Source: Ulota crispa (Eukaryota; Streptophyta; Bryopsida; Orthotrichales; Orthotrichaceae). From it: 64,000 nt of DNA. Positions 48,401 to 59,478 of the stretch are shown piece after piece. Numbering within the stretch: the stretch's first letter is position 1; every line of letters begins with the position of its first letter. The notes under the pieces are model-generated. The model saw nothing but the letters and a program-made list of their open reading frames with translations, was not told the origin of the DNA and did no database searches. Position numbers and translations under genes: made by a program. Location: the NCBI GenBank assembly GCA_963920765.1, contig OY987245.1, positions 24,258,727-24,322,726 of the forward strand, in the 5' to 3' direction.

Positions 48401-49388
48401 GTTTGTTGCGACAATACTTGATTCCTTTTGATGTCTTCCACATAAGTGTAATTGTTTCTTCCTTTCCTGGCACTATTAATGAGGAATCGGATATGTAAAT
48501 TGTCAAAGACTGAGAGAAGGTGTGTTGTTGGTGGAATAATCCAGGCCACAGATCCTGCTTTGATTCTGGAGCGAAGAGTATTGGATCTTCCTGTGCTCAC
48601 AAAATGGACAAATGGCCGAGTTGTTGTCCTTGGAGGTAACAACTAAGAAAATGGGATGACTTGGTTGCAACGGATACGTTCTAGTATGTGGCTTGCAATT
48701 CTTTACAAAGTATTTGGCTGAGATGTGACTATGTGCCTAGTTAGTTGAAGTTTTGTTCAATGTGTTGGAAAATGCTTATGGGTACAATATTCAACAGTTT
48801 TGAGGTTTCTGCAGATGCAGCACATGCTGTAACACCGGCTTTAGGCCAAGGAGCGAACCTAGCATTTGAGGATGGATTGGAATTAGCAATCCAACTTTCT
48901 TCAGCTTCAGATTTGAGGTCCTTCCTTTTTGCACCTTTTCTGTGCTTTGATAAGAGGAAGCCAGGGTTTTAACATGCAGGGTCAATAAGTTTGTGGGTCA
49001 CTCGTGTTTTCTTGGAAGCTTGTTTTCTAACGTGAATTTTGAAGTCTGAAGTATTCAAATCCTTGTGTTGCAATGTTGTCTTACAGCTCCAAGTACTAGA
49101 TTTTCCCGTACTAGCATTTCTGAAAGTGATATGTTTAAGTATAACTATTATCTCGAAAGTAACTGACGATATTTATTCCACTCATGCTTGAATAGAGCTG
49201 CTCTGAAGACTTACGAAGAGCGACGTATTCCACGAGCAGAGATTATATCCGCAAAAACTCGTGCAACAGGTGTTGCTCACCCTCAAAGTTTTTATGACTG
49301 GTTGTACAATGAAGTTCCATCAAGCTCACCCAATCCAGACTTGCAGCTCTCATCTGACAAAAGGGGAGAGACAGCTACTGGGCACTGA
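45456..49388 (+). CDS. FAD-dependent monooxygenase (aromatic hydroxylase / CTF2-like)
   Basis: Ten exons, 45456-45629, 45939-46046, 46611-46823, 46956-47012, 47227-47358, 47914-47937, 48067-48276, 48545-48635, 48815-48917 and 49196-49388, join in frame to 434 aa. Family A flavoprotein hydroxylase motifs are complete. They are the FAD-binding GGGIGG (38-43), a VIGADGIRS block (about 189-197), and LGDAAHAV...GQGANLAFEDG near 336-357. The C-terminal TYEERRIPRAE is also typical. The first 30 residues are rich in Ser, Pro, Ala and Arg without acids, consistent with a chloroplast transit peptide. The substrate is unknown. Relatives include plant CTF2/MO1 proteins, urate hydroxylases and, more distantly, zeaxanthin epoxidase. 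The 24-nt exon 6 is inferred from frame and splice sites and is the least certain. Introns 2 and 5 each contain a Stowaway MITE. Confidence 0.88.
46079..46488 (-). mobile_element. Stowaway MITE, copy 2, FAD monooxygenase intron 2
   Basis: TA|CTCCCTCCGTCCCTCTAAAAA ... TTTTTAGAGGGACAGAGGGAG|TA. Classic Stowaway (Tc1/mariner) ends with a TA duplication at 46077-46078 and 46489-46490. 410 bp. The interior is inverted relative to the copies at 7203, 47503 and 52821. Confidence 0.92.
47503..47900 (+). mobile_element. Stowaway MITE, copy 3, FAD monooxygenase intron 5
   Basis: TA|TTCCCTCTGTCCCTCTAAAAA ... TTTTAGAGGGACAGAGGAG. The right terminus is shortened and runs directly into TTTTTTTTTGCAG, the acceptor of the 24-nt exon 6. 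Opposite orientation to copy 2. Confidence 0.85.
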
Positions 49389-52300
49389 AACAACGGTAGA
49401 ATTTGTTCAGCAGGTATTTCAAATGTGCATACAGTCTACTACTACAGTATTTCGAATTGGATGTAAAACAATATTAGTTGGAATGTGCCCTCGTTTGTGC
49501 TGTCACTGTAGATTTAACCCACTCTTGATGAAAAAGCTAAATTCATTTTTTGTTTCAAAACTGTTGAAAATTTTCCTCAGGAAGCAGTATCACTAAAGTG
49601 AAATGAGTGACTGAGAATGCTGGTGTGCACGTAGATGTGTTTATAGAGATGAGGTAATCTAAGCTTTGCATTCTTTTTTTCACATATTTGTAAGGTTATT
49701 TCATTCGTTTACAGATTGTTATATAATTTTACTTTGAGAGAGACAATCTGGTATGGTATGCATTTGGTTCAGCAAGTACTATTCTTGATGCGTTTCTTGC
49801 AGTGCAGAGCTGCGATGCGATGGACTCTGTTCAAGTAGCTTGTTTTTGCTCACATCAGTTGGAATATTTGTAAGGGCTTTGAGTAGGTTTATTGCAGGCA
49901 CTGCAAGGTTTTAAGGCGTGCGTTTTGCAGCTTCTTGAGGTGAACTGTTGACCTTGGACGACGGCCGAACTTGTCGTAAGAGGTTTTGGTCTGAGTTGGT
50001 CTGTTTGCCCGAGCTCTTTTAAAGCTCTGGAGAAGGGGGTGGTGAGGGTCTTTTTGTTTATATGGATTGCAAGGATTGTTTAGATCGATTTGTAACACCT
50101 AAAATGTACGCAGATTAGGGACGTATTTCATGTCACATCTGGATTTGGGATGGTCGTGAATTGTGCCTCCTTGTCAGATTGCTGTTTGTTTGTTTGAAGT
50201 GTTTCTACCTTAGATGTTTCTGCCGAAACTTCTTCATCTCGCAGTATTAAGGTAGTATGCTCGAAAACCGTCACTTTAAGGGTTGATCTGCCAGGACATA
50301 GAAGAATTTTTGTCTAATTTTCAGACAAAGAGAAATGGATACCAAATGAAACACATTTTTTTTCTTATTTTTGAAGCATTATTGAAATGTTCACGATTTT
50401 CAAAGTTTTCTGTAGTAGACACCTATGTGTGACTCTAGACCTTTCATAAACAATTCCCTTGCAACTTGTAAAGCGACAGGGAGAAATCAAGGAGTGTGAT
50501 TGACTCTTGCAATAGAAATCCCCTTTTTTTTATGACTTGAAGAGGTCCATTCAAAGACCACTTCATATCCATTCTTGAGTTACCTATGACACACTTTACA
50601 TGAAAGGGTCGCATATATAGCATACTAACTCAATCCTCAAAGGTTGGAGCCCATGACCATGTGGTCAAACTTCGAAATCCTCATTCAATCTGGATGTGTC
50701 CGTTTTACAATTAAATTTGGATTAATTTTTTGGTTTTATTTTAAAAAAAAAATAGGGGCAATGTACATACATATTATTGTATGGGTTTCAAACTAAAAGG
50801 GAAATAAGGTTCTCTCAAGGCATTCTCCTTGTATATATAGGAGCTTTCTTGCCCAAAATCACGTTTTTTTATAGGAAGATATAAGAGGGTTGTACACTTA
50901 GCAAGGTGTGCAAGCATGCAAGCATGAGCTCACATGTTCTAAAGAACAAGTATGGGTCCTCTTGTATGCAAACATGAGAAGAAAAAGAAGACAAAAATAA
51001 GCTATGAACCACACTACCACATGTGCAAAATCAAAGAAAATTCTTTGCAAAAAGGAGCAATGGAAGAACATATTTAGATGCAAAATGTACTGTACAAAAG
51101 TTTGAAACCCCATTGTAATGTGAACCAACTTTTTAGTCATATTTGAATTACATGAAGTTCATATTATAATGTAGTATTTGAAATTTAGAAATCTTCATTT
51201 TTTATTAATTGGAATAGAAACTAGACTTGGTTAGCTTCGTTTCATTAATCAAGCCAACTTTTGAGATATGTTGTTATTATGTTTAAAATATGGATTTAGA
51301 ACAATGAGATTGAAATAGTTGACTACACTTAAAAAAAGGTACCTTTTAACATATGCAACTTTGGCATTTTCTTGTGTGAAAAACTTGGTAATTTTACAAG
51401 GGGTGCTCCATAATTTAGAGTCACACACACTCTCAAGAAACGCTCCCTACAAAAACAATATGACTTTGGCCACCTAATAGGGTTAAGCTTGTCTTATAAA
51501 GAAATTGAAGTTCCTATTCTCATTGGTATTTCCTAGTTAACCTTAAGCTAAGAGAAGGATAGTGGATGAGAAGGCATATGAAGATGTCACTTGTTGATCT
51601 CTATATGCTATATTTAACTATTTTTGTGTTTATGAATTATTCATGTCATTATTAAAACTTTTTGTGGAGATTTCCTCACTTTTTAATTTATATCTTTATG
51701 TGTTGCATGTATCTTATAATTTAGATATATCTCCCAATGTTCTGCATGTATCTTTTGTGTTTTGCAAATCAAAGGATCTTCAACTAATGTAAATATCTCA
51801 CAATCAAAAATTAAAAACATGAAATTTCCATGACGTGTTAAAGAAAATCTTGTATAAAAGAATGTGTATCAATTACAGAGTCCTTCAATTACAGAGTCCT
51901 TCAAGGAAATATAAAACTGTTATGAAAAACATAGACAAGAATGAGAAACATCAAGGTTAGGTTGCCTCGTGGTTTTTTTGGAACGAGTTATAATATATGC
52001 AATTTAGTTTCTTTAAGACAAATTTTCTCCAAATTTGCAAAATACTGTTATAAACTATTATAACAATTTGAAGCTTAGAAACGGGTGATATTTCTTATCT
52101 TACGGATTAACTCTTTTATCAAAAATGGGTTTTCAAGTGCTCCCAGAAATTCTAATTTCTGTAACATTTAATATCTGATAAGAAGTGTTTTCATTTTCGA
52201 AATATTCTCGAGTGATAAAATGATTTATATAATACTAGTATTGCAATATAAAACTAAAGTTGGGCATATATGACTAGGGCGATATGACTACACAGTCAAC

Positions 52301-52820
52301 TAAATCAATGGTTTGGTAAAAAAGAAAGATTGCAAAGCCAAGTCAATCATGTGCTACTCAGTACAAAAGTTACATCTTTTGAGACCGAGATGGGAACAAT
52401 TACAAGAACATATCCATGTTTGTTTTCATGAATATGAGCATCCATGTACTTAAAAAATTTGAAGTTTGTTGATTGCTATGACTAACTACAATCATTTCTT
52501 AAACTCATTACACGTAACATACGGTGAAAAATTTGAAGTTTTTGTTTAGATTTGTAAAAAAACATACATTTAGCTTCTTTTTTTCCTTTTTTCATTTCTC
52601 TTCTAATGTGTTTCATATTGAAAACATATGAAGATAAGAGAGCAAAGGAGCACATGAATCACTCAAATGCATAACATACAAATGGAAGTCATCAACAGTT
52701 TCATCTACGTACCCTCCCATTGATTCCTTGGTTTGGGTTGTGTGTGAAATTAAATGGCCAATGTTGCTATGGTGCGTGACATCGTAAACCAACAAATATT
52801 TGGTCATAAAATGTCAAATA
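49389..52820. other. Gene-free stretch downstream of the FAD monooxygenase
   Basis: The first several hundred bases are probably 3' UTR of the monooxygenase. From about 50.3 kb the sequence is AT-rich without genes or clear repeats. Confidence 0.5.
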
Positions 52821-53409
52821 CTCCCTCTATCCCACTCTATCTCAATACAAAGCTCCAAATTAGGCATAATTCTTGTCTCACTAAAAAGCTCCCTTTTGTT
52901 AATTTCAATTGCTGAGAAAGCCTTTGTCATGTCCAATGATCTCATGGGGACAAATTAAGCAATTAGAGAGCATTCCTCTCCCAACAAGCTTGGCCTTGCC
53001 CATATGAGGTACCATTGTTGCTACTAATCTTTAAATCATCAATAATGAGGAGCTAGCAACATGTACAAATATGGTACTTTTTACATGGAATTTAGGTGCC
53101 CAAACAACATCAAAGCTAGAGATTTTGCACACATTTGGTAGATGGTATATTGATTCTAGAATGAATTTCTCACTAACATAATGACTAAAATAATGAGGAG
53201 GCAACAGCCTTCACAAACTATGCACAAATATGGTACTTTTTGCATGGAAATTGGGTGTCTAAAAGGTAACATAAAAATTTGAGATTTTGCAAATATTTGA
53301 TAGGTGGTGTATTGATTCTGGAATGCATTCGTCACTAGCATAATGACTAAAATTATAGTTAATCCCTCATGGAGAAGTTTTTTGGAGCTTTATACTGGGA
53401 CAGAGGGAG
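52821..53409 (+). mobile_element. Stowaway MITE, copy 4, with internal duplication
   Basis: TA|CTCCCTCTATCCCACTCTAT ... GGGACAGAGGGAG|TA (53410-53411). Longer than its relatives because the 3' third is duplicated in tandem: 53062-53195 and 53221-53350 both carry CAAATATGGTACTTTTT through TTGATTCT.GAATG. Confidence 0.85.
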
Positions 53410-53462
53410 TAGTAGTCAACTTTGGACGCTAGAAACTTTTTTTACTAGACAATAACTTCTAC

Positions 53463-53672
53463 TTGTTTTTACAACTTTTTCCTAAGATCTTCTTGCTTAT
53501 GGTTACAAAGTGTACTGAGGGGCTTATAGTTACAAAGAGTTTCAATTTATTGAACGGTGATATAGCATAAAACAACAAAAACCTAACAACTATATAAGCT
53601 ATTCATATCATCCCTCAATAAGTTAGAAACTCTTCGTAACTATAAGCAAGGAGGTCTTAGGAACAAAAACTA
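53463..53672. repeat. Foldback repeat
   Basis: CCTAAGATCTTCTTGCTTAT at the left is mirrored by ATAAGCAAGGAGGTCTTAGG at the right. TTACAAAGAGTTTCAATTTA and TAAGTTAGAAACTCTTCGTA pair further in. The left arm repeats GCTTAT.GTTACAAAG twice. Confidence 0.65.
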
Positions 53673-54235
53673 CAAAAATATATTTGACATTTTGTGGCCA
53701 AATGTTTTGTTGGTTTATGGTGTCTTGCACTTACAGTAAACAGAGGAATTTAAGATACTCAACTTCACCAAGGAGTGATTGATGCATTTCAACTGAACTA
53801 AAATCAATGTCAAGGTCCGCAAACGCTCTAGAAGGAGGAAACCCGACCTCGTTTGTGAGACCGGCATGAATTAAGCGTCCGGCCATGCCCACCGGACGCA
53901 GGCTAAAAATACAGCACTTGGGTGCACATCTGTCCAGCAATCCTCAATTAAGAAATACCGCAACGGGTGCACATATCTATGGCATGAGCAAATTACACTC
54001 CTTCGTTGCCATTTTGGCAAAAAACTAAACTTACGGTAAAGGCATTAGTATAAGCGACATACCTCCGTTGCATTTCAATGCAAAGGCCTGGCATGATTAT
54101 GCGGCATGACACAGAAACAATGAAGCCGGTGGCGCAAATCAATAGGCTCTGTAATCATGCATGAATGAGAGAGAGAGCACCTGCCGAATATGATAAAAAA
54201 AAGCAGCCCAGGAGCTGGATGAATACCTGGGAAGT

Positions 54236-55876
54236 TCAGTTCGAAGAGAAGGTCATGGAAAGAGCTTGAGAGGCAAAAGCAACGAGAGGCGCTCTGTCAG
54301 CATCAGCAGCAATGGAAGGTTGCTGCAACGTCTGATGCACTCTAGTGGCCAACTCAACCAGCTGTTTCTTCAACGTAAGCACCTGAGCCTCAGATGCCGC
54401 CAGCTTCTCTTCCAGTTCCGCAGTTTCACTGGACGCCTCCGACGCTGTCAATGCAACTCCGTTCTCCCTGCTCATCATCCCCACAGGCACACTGGCGCTT
54501 TGAGGGAACCAGTTCTGTTGCTCAAGCGAGGAGCTTTCAGAGCCCGTCCTCAAGAGCCGGCGAGGCCGCCGTGGCGCTTGCGCTTGCTCTCGAATATCCG
54601 ACGCTGAAGCATTCAAGTAGTCCCACATCCGAGGATTCTCCCCGTCGTCGTCACCGTCGTCACCGTCGCGTCGAGTCGCTCCAGAGGACGCCAGAAACGC
54701 GTACCGAGCCGCGTGCGCCGCCTGCGAGATAGGCGGCAGCGCGGCGGACGAGTCCGGGCGAGTGATCAGCGACGCCGACGCCACGGGCAACAACGTATCG
54801 AACTTGGAGAAGTCCACGCAACGCCGCCCGTTCGGAGACCGGAACACCATCGTCTCGTGCATGACGTTCTGGCGGATGTCCTTGGGCAAATACGAGTGGC
54901 GCGCTTGGAGCTTGCAAGACGTGGACGCGTCCACGCCCTCCAACAACACCAGAAGCTCGCAATCCGCATCCTCCAGCTCGCTGATGCTCAGCCCATACAA
55001 CGGGCTGGTGCTCGTAATGGGATGCTTCACCGCGCATGGCAATCCCAGAAACACCTGGTTGCCACCGATCACTGGTAAGGATGTGAAATGGAACACCGTC
55101 CCGTGATCGTCCTCTGTTCCCCCGAGTGTGTTGTTGAACCCGATCAACAACCGCACGTTTGCCTCTATGATCTGGTGCTTTCGAATGTTCGCAATGCGTA
55201 AGGAAATCACTGGCACTCCGTCTTCTTCGTGCATCGTGCAATACCGACTGAAGATGATCGTCTGTGCTCGCCGTGCTGGTCGTGAGAATCGGACGTAAAA
55301 CACGCCGAGTAAGGAGTACGCCACCAGCAAGCTCGCCAGCGACTGCACCACCACCATGATGTTGGTCAGGCGACAACTTGGGTCCGGGGTTAAGTCCCCG
55401 CCATAGCCGATGGTCATCGACGTCTGCACACTGAACCAGAGTGCATGGTCGAACGTCATCACCCCTGGAATGCAGTTGTTGTTATACGCATCGTAATAGT
55501 ACGGTACTCCAAAGCCAACAAAAAGAAGGAAATAATTCAGCAGCAAGATGCCGATGAACCGTGGCGTGGGCATGTTCACTAAAGTGTGAAACAAATCTCC
55601 CCAATACAAAAACGTCTTCGGTAATCCTCTGGTTTCAACGTTCAACCGCCCCTTGTGATCCACCAATGGGAGTTTTTGCGTCTTCCGTTCCTGCCGCAAC
55701 AATAATGCCCTCAAATCTGCTATCCCTCCTCCTCCTCCTCCTCCTTGGTACCCTGTCATCCTGCTCAATCCCTGCTCTCTGTCCCACGGCGCCCTTTGAA
55801 ACTCCTCACCCTTCATCGCTCCCTCTCTCCAATTGGCACCACTGACACCTTTGGCCTCCACGAAACCTATGATCAA
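54236..55876 (-). CDS. Inward-rectifier-type (Kir/IRK) potassium channel
   Basis: A single open frame of 546 aa with full Kir architecture. The order is an N-terminal cytosolic part, amphipathic slide helix (about 86-103) and TM1 (about 106-126). Then come the pore helix and K+ filter TIGYG at 155-159, TM2 (about 172-196) and the IRK cytosolic domain (about 197-365). Specific Kir marks are extracellular Cys135 and Cys168 around the pore, a lipid-binding-type RPARR at 199-203 followed by TIIFSRYC, and IRKHQIIEANVRLL. The block SPLYGLSISELEDADCELLVLLEG is also present, as is a Gly at the TM2 hinge (G191). TM2 lacks the acidic rectification residue (Ala186). After about 370 comes a long polar tail with a probable coiled coil (about 490-525). 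ATGs at residues 21 and 40 are alternative starts. A KirBac-type origin is possible. Intronless and visibly GC-richer than its surroundings. Confidence 0.9.
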   Translation of the reverse strand: MIIGFVEAKGVSGANWREGAMKGEEFQRAPWDREQGLSRMTGYQGGGGGGGIADLRALLLRQERKTQKLPLVDHKGRLNVETRGLPKTFLYWGDLFHTLVNMPTPRFIGILLLNYFLLFVGFGVPYYYDAYNNNCIPGVMTFDHALWFSVQTSMTIGYGGDLTPDPSCRLTNIMVVVQSLASLLVAYSLLGVFYVRFSRPARRAQTIIFSRYCTMHEEDGVPVISLRIANIRKHQIIEANVRLLIGFNNTLGGTEDDHGTVFHFTSLPVIGGNQVFLGLPCAVKHPITSTSPLYGLSISELEDADCELLVLLEGVDASTSCKLQARHSYLPKDIRQNVMHETMVFRSPNGRRCVDFSKFDTLLPVASASLITRPDSSAALPPISQAAHAARYAFLASSGATRRDGDDGDDDGENPRMWDYLNASASDIREQAQAPRRPRRLLRTGSESSSLEQQNWFPQSASVPVGMMSRENGVALTASEASSETAELEEKLAASEAQVLTLKKQLVELATRVHQTLQQPSIAADADRAPLVAFASQALSMTFSSN

Positions 55877-57340
55877 GGCCCATCACCCCCTCACAAACTC
55901 GAATTCAAACCTCAAATGACTACACCCTTTTTGCCCGCAAGGATTGATGTTTTTTGTGGCATGTTGAGAAGATCTGACTGCAAATAGAGAAGAATTGGCA
56001 TCACTGGGCATAGAGTAGTTCCAAAATGGCATTCGCAAGCCCACACAACTGGGCAAGTAGACACCAAACATTTCTCTAACTAAAAAAGTCAACAAAAGTG
56101 TTACCAGTACTGGTAATTGTCCACGAACAGCCTACAGCTTCGATCACACTTACATATTGTAACCCTAAGAAGGAACCTCATGTTTTTTGGCAGCACGTTT
56201 GAGAAGTCATACAGGGTATTTATTTCTTGACCAACACATACAATGTTCTCCACTGATATTCAAAATGGGAAGCGTCTGAATTAAACGATTCACAATGAGA
56301 TAAATCAAATTGGATATTATATAACCAATCCTTTCGAGCTTTAAAATCCTCAGGTGTCGTTCCATCAGATAATTCTGCCTGACATTCTGCAGAGCAACAC
56401 AGGAGGTATACGTAGAGTTCTCATAAGAAACGATTTTACCAAATCACACGATTTTTATGCACAAATCATTTCCTTGGCATTGCTAAACATCGGTGACAAA
56501 CACTTACAGTAGTTTACGTTATCTGATTCAAGTTGGCCTTCAATCCACGTCAGTCGTACATTTGATCACGTCCACCACCCAGTGGCTGCACCCCACAGAA
56601 ACAATGTCAGCAGTAAGTATCACAACATCAGTTGTTCAAAAGACATGTAGTCACATAATCATCGTCGAGCAAAACTGACATCTGCACACGTCAAGAGCAA
56701 AGTGCATATCAACAGATCACCCTCGTATACATTGTAATCATAAATTTTGACTCCTGCATGACCTTTGAAGCGAAAACAAGTTCAGGCTTATATCCTGTTG
56801 TGCCCCTACAAATAGACCATGTTTTGCAACTTTGATTAAATCCCAAGGACCAAGGGAACACAGCTACAAAATGATTGTGAAAAATATAACTCAAACAAGG
56901 TGAAATTTAACATCACTAGAATCAGTGAAGAACGTGCATGGCTTGATAAGAAAATGCATAATAGAATAAAAAATGACCTATATTAAATAGCTAAAAAAAA
57001 CATAAGACTGAATTTGAAATTTGGAGTAAAAAACACGATATTTGGAGTGTATCTGGATATTGCACCGGTCCAGATACACTCCAAATGCCAAGGATTTTTC
57101 CAAATTTCATTGAATTTCGTGTTCAAAGCTTCTTAAAGCCTAATATATGCAAAACAGTATAACATCGTATATCCCAATTAATAAACGTAAAAACTTCTCC
57201 AGAAACTATCCGTTGCGAAAACGATCGGTAAAAGCAATATAAAGCATATTCCGGCATAGCTAAAATGTCTGAAAATAATCGCACTTATCGACAAAACAGT
57301 CAGAACAGGAACCGGTGATAATTCAAAATTCGAGAACATG
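55877..57340. other. Upstream region of the Kir gene
   Basis: No coding family recognised. It may contain the 5' leader of the Kir transcript. It holds a hairpin at 57001-57120. Confidence 0.4.
57001..57120. ncRNA. Possible small-RNA hairpin
   Basis: ATTTGGAGTGTATCTGG and its perfect complement CCAGATACACTCCAAAT are separated by 13 bases. Outer arms (GAATTTGAAATTTGGAGT / CCAAATTTCATTGAATTTC) extend the stem imperfectly. The shape fits a miRNA-like precursor or a tiny MITE; expression unknown. Confidence 0.35.
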
Positions 57341-57350
57341 ACGACTAGAA

Positions 57351-57584
57351 TCGATTTGTCACGGGCATCAAAATTTCGAACTTGCGCCAATCCTGCAAAT
57401 GCAAAAACTCACATTGATGCCCCAACGGAAAATGCGCAATCTTAGATACACAAATTAGGGTTTCGGAAGAAACCCATAAGCTTACCTCGTTGGTAACGAA
57501 AATCCGTATGCGGAACGGTTGGCCCAGCAGCTGTGGCCGCCTTGTGTTAGTACGGCGGTGCGAGGAGCGCGAGGTGCGAATCAT
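57351..57584 (-). CDS. Candidate two-exon small ORF / 5' leader (48 codons)
   Basis: The ATG at 57584 opens 33 codons ending AACGAG|GTAAGC, a strong donor near 57486. TTTGCAG|GATTGG near 57396 is a matching acceptor. The joined frame adds 15 codons (DWRKFEILMPVTNRF) and stops. The peptide is Arg-rich and not recognised. It lies on the Kir strand about 1.6 kb upstream, so it could be a spliced leader of that gene with an upstream ORF, or a separate transcript. Confidence 0.25.
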
Positions 57585-57599
57585 TGCGGCAACAGAAAC

Positions 57600-58985
57600 T
57601 CATCAACGGATGCAGCAGGAGTGAGAGGACGGAATGATGGACGCGCGGGCACTTTAAGTTAAGGGTTTCCGGTGGCGTAGGCCGGTTTTCTCGAGGAGTG
57701 TTTTACTCCATTTGCAACACACGCCACGCGTGCAGGCGAGGGTGCGCATTAGTTTTATCGGAAATATTGGACTTTGGAAGACCCGGCTGTCAAGGCTCGC
57801 ATTCCAATCCCCATCCTTATCGTATCAAGTATCACCAGCAGCAGCAGAGAATAGTCGTCGTCGTGGTTGTGGTTGTGGGGTGGGAGTGATTAGTGAAGCA
57901 GCGGGGCCATTGAAATGCGAAACGTGGGCGTCGTCGGTCGAGCATGCACGACGAATAAGTTATGCTTGTCCATCGACGACTGTCGGTCCGGTGATTGCGG
58001 CCTCCTTTGCGGGCCGTACGCTCTTATCCCTCCCCCACCGGGCCCACCCTGAACTCCCGCATCAGGGTCCGGGAAATATTTGAGATTTTTTTGGTAGATT
58101 TCCTTCTAAGGTCGAAAATATCATAAACGGTTAAAATAAGACACTTTAGATATGGGGAATTTCTTAAGAATTTAAGTTCAATCTGTAGAGAAATAAAAAT
58201 AAGGAAGATTGTAAAAAAATGAATATTTTATGCAATATAAATGTGGATTTAGAGTTTGGATTGATTCTAGTTTCATAGGTGTATCTTAAACGGCTACCTA
58301 TAGAACCTTGTTCCGAAATAAATTTGAACCAATCAAATGCGAGGAAAGAGCATCTTTCTGAAATCTTTTTCAAAACCAGCTCTCGTTGGTTTAAGGACAC
58401 TCTACTCTGCCATTATCAGGCAATAACTGTTTATGGTATCTTATATTCAATCGATTTATCAAGAAACCCTTTTAGATATTTTCTCTATTTCATACTACAA
58501 TAGTACGTGGCTAAGATGAACTTGTGTAAGAAAAATGCTTGGATAAGATCACTGTCCTTAACATGGAAGTAGCCTAGTAGGTTCAATATTAGGGAGCTGC
58601 AACTCGTGCAAGGGGTACTTGGCTACAATGAATGCTCTCTTAAGATGAAATGAATATTTTGTCCGGATACCTTCATCTTAGCTAGGCACTACTGTATAAG
58701 AAATTTTTTTAAAGAGTTTTGACTAGTTTTTACCCAAAGTTTATAAAATTTCAAATGGTTTTTTCTCATTTCAATCGGCTAGCATTGAACTAGCAGTCGG
58801 TTCTTCCAAGACCTTGTTTCGCATCCCTGAACCAATGTATGGGGAGTACCGGCATTTAGTTACAAGCTAGCTGGTTGATTTTGAGAATTGCCTAAATGAA
58901 TTCAAAAGTTTAGGAAAAAAACCAAACATTTAAGAGGGAAAAAAGAGAATATCCTCTATTTCTATAGGCTTTGCCGAGAGCATGC
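57600..58985. other. Gene-free stretch
   Basis: 57600-58080 is GC-richer and CpG-containing, like a promoter-proximal region, with GTCGTCGTGGTTGTGGTTGTGG near 57856. The rest is AT-rich with no gene seen. Confidence 0.45.
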
Positions 58986-59293
58986 TCTACACTAAATATT
59001 GCATTTAGATTGCCTTAACAATTAGGTTGCCTTACCATGGTAAACTACCTCATGACTCATCAGTTGGTCACTTGGAGCGCATACAACTCTCTAAATACTT
59101 GGATTTCACATGGTTTATGACTTGGAGGTCGTTCGTTTGTCTTTTTGCAGCTTTATTGTTGATGACAAGCCCTTTAAAAACTGTTTGTTGCAGTAATTTT
59201 TGATGAAAATTACTGTACCAATAGTAAATATTTATATAGTGTGGAATGTCAAGAAATTAGTGTGGGGCAACCTAAACGCAATATTTGGTGTAC
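58986..59293. mobile_element. ACACTAAATAGTGCATTTAG-family MITE
   Basis: CTACACTAAATATTGCATTTAG at the left, CTAAACGCAATATTTGGTGTA at the right. The interior matches 38006-38616 in the same orientation. Confidence 0.75.
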
Positions 59294-59478
59294 ATAACCG
59301 GTTGGCCCAAGAGAATGTAGGATATTGACCGGTTGAGCTTAAAAAACTCCCTAGACTGTGCCCTGAATAGTGTGTGGGGAGATTTTGAGCTCCTTCGGCA
59401 AAAAGCCTACATTTCTCATTTTCATCCGGTCTTTTGAGTGGATGCACCGGTTATTCCCTATGCACTTACACTATAATT

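Noticed and set aside
54394..55376. Long ORFs overlapping the Kir gene in other frames (112, 114, 121 and 238 codons)
   Set aside because: GC-rich coding DNA leaves few stops in shadow frames. Only the 546-codon frame has domain structure.
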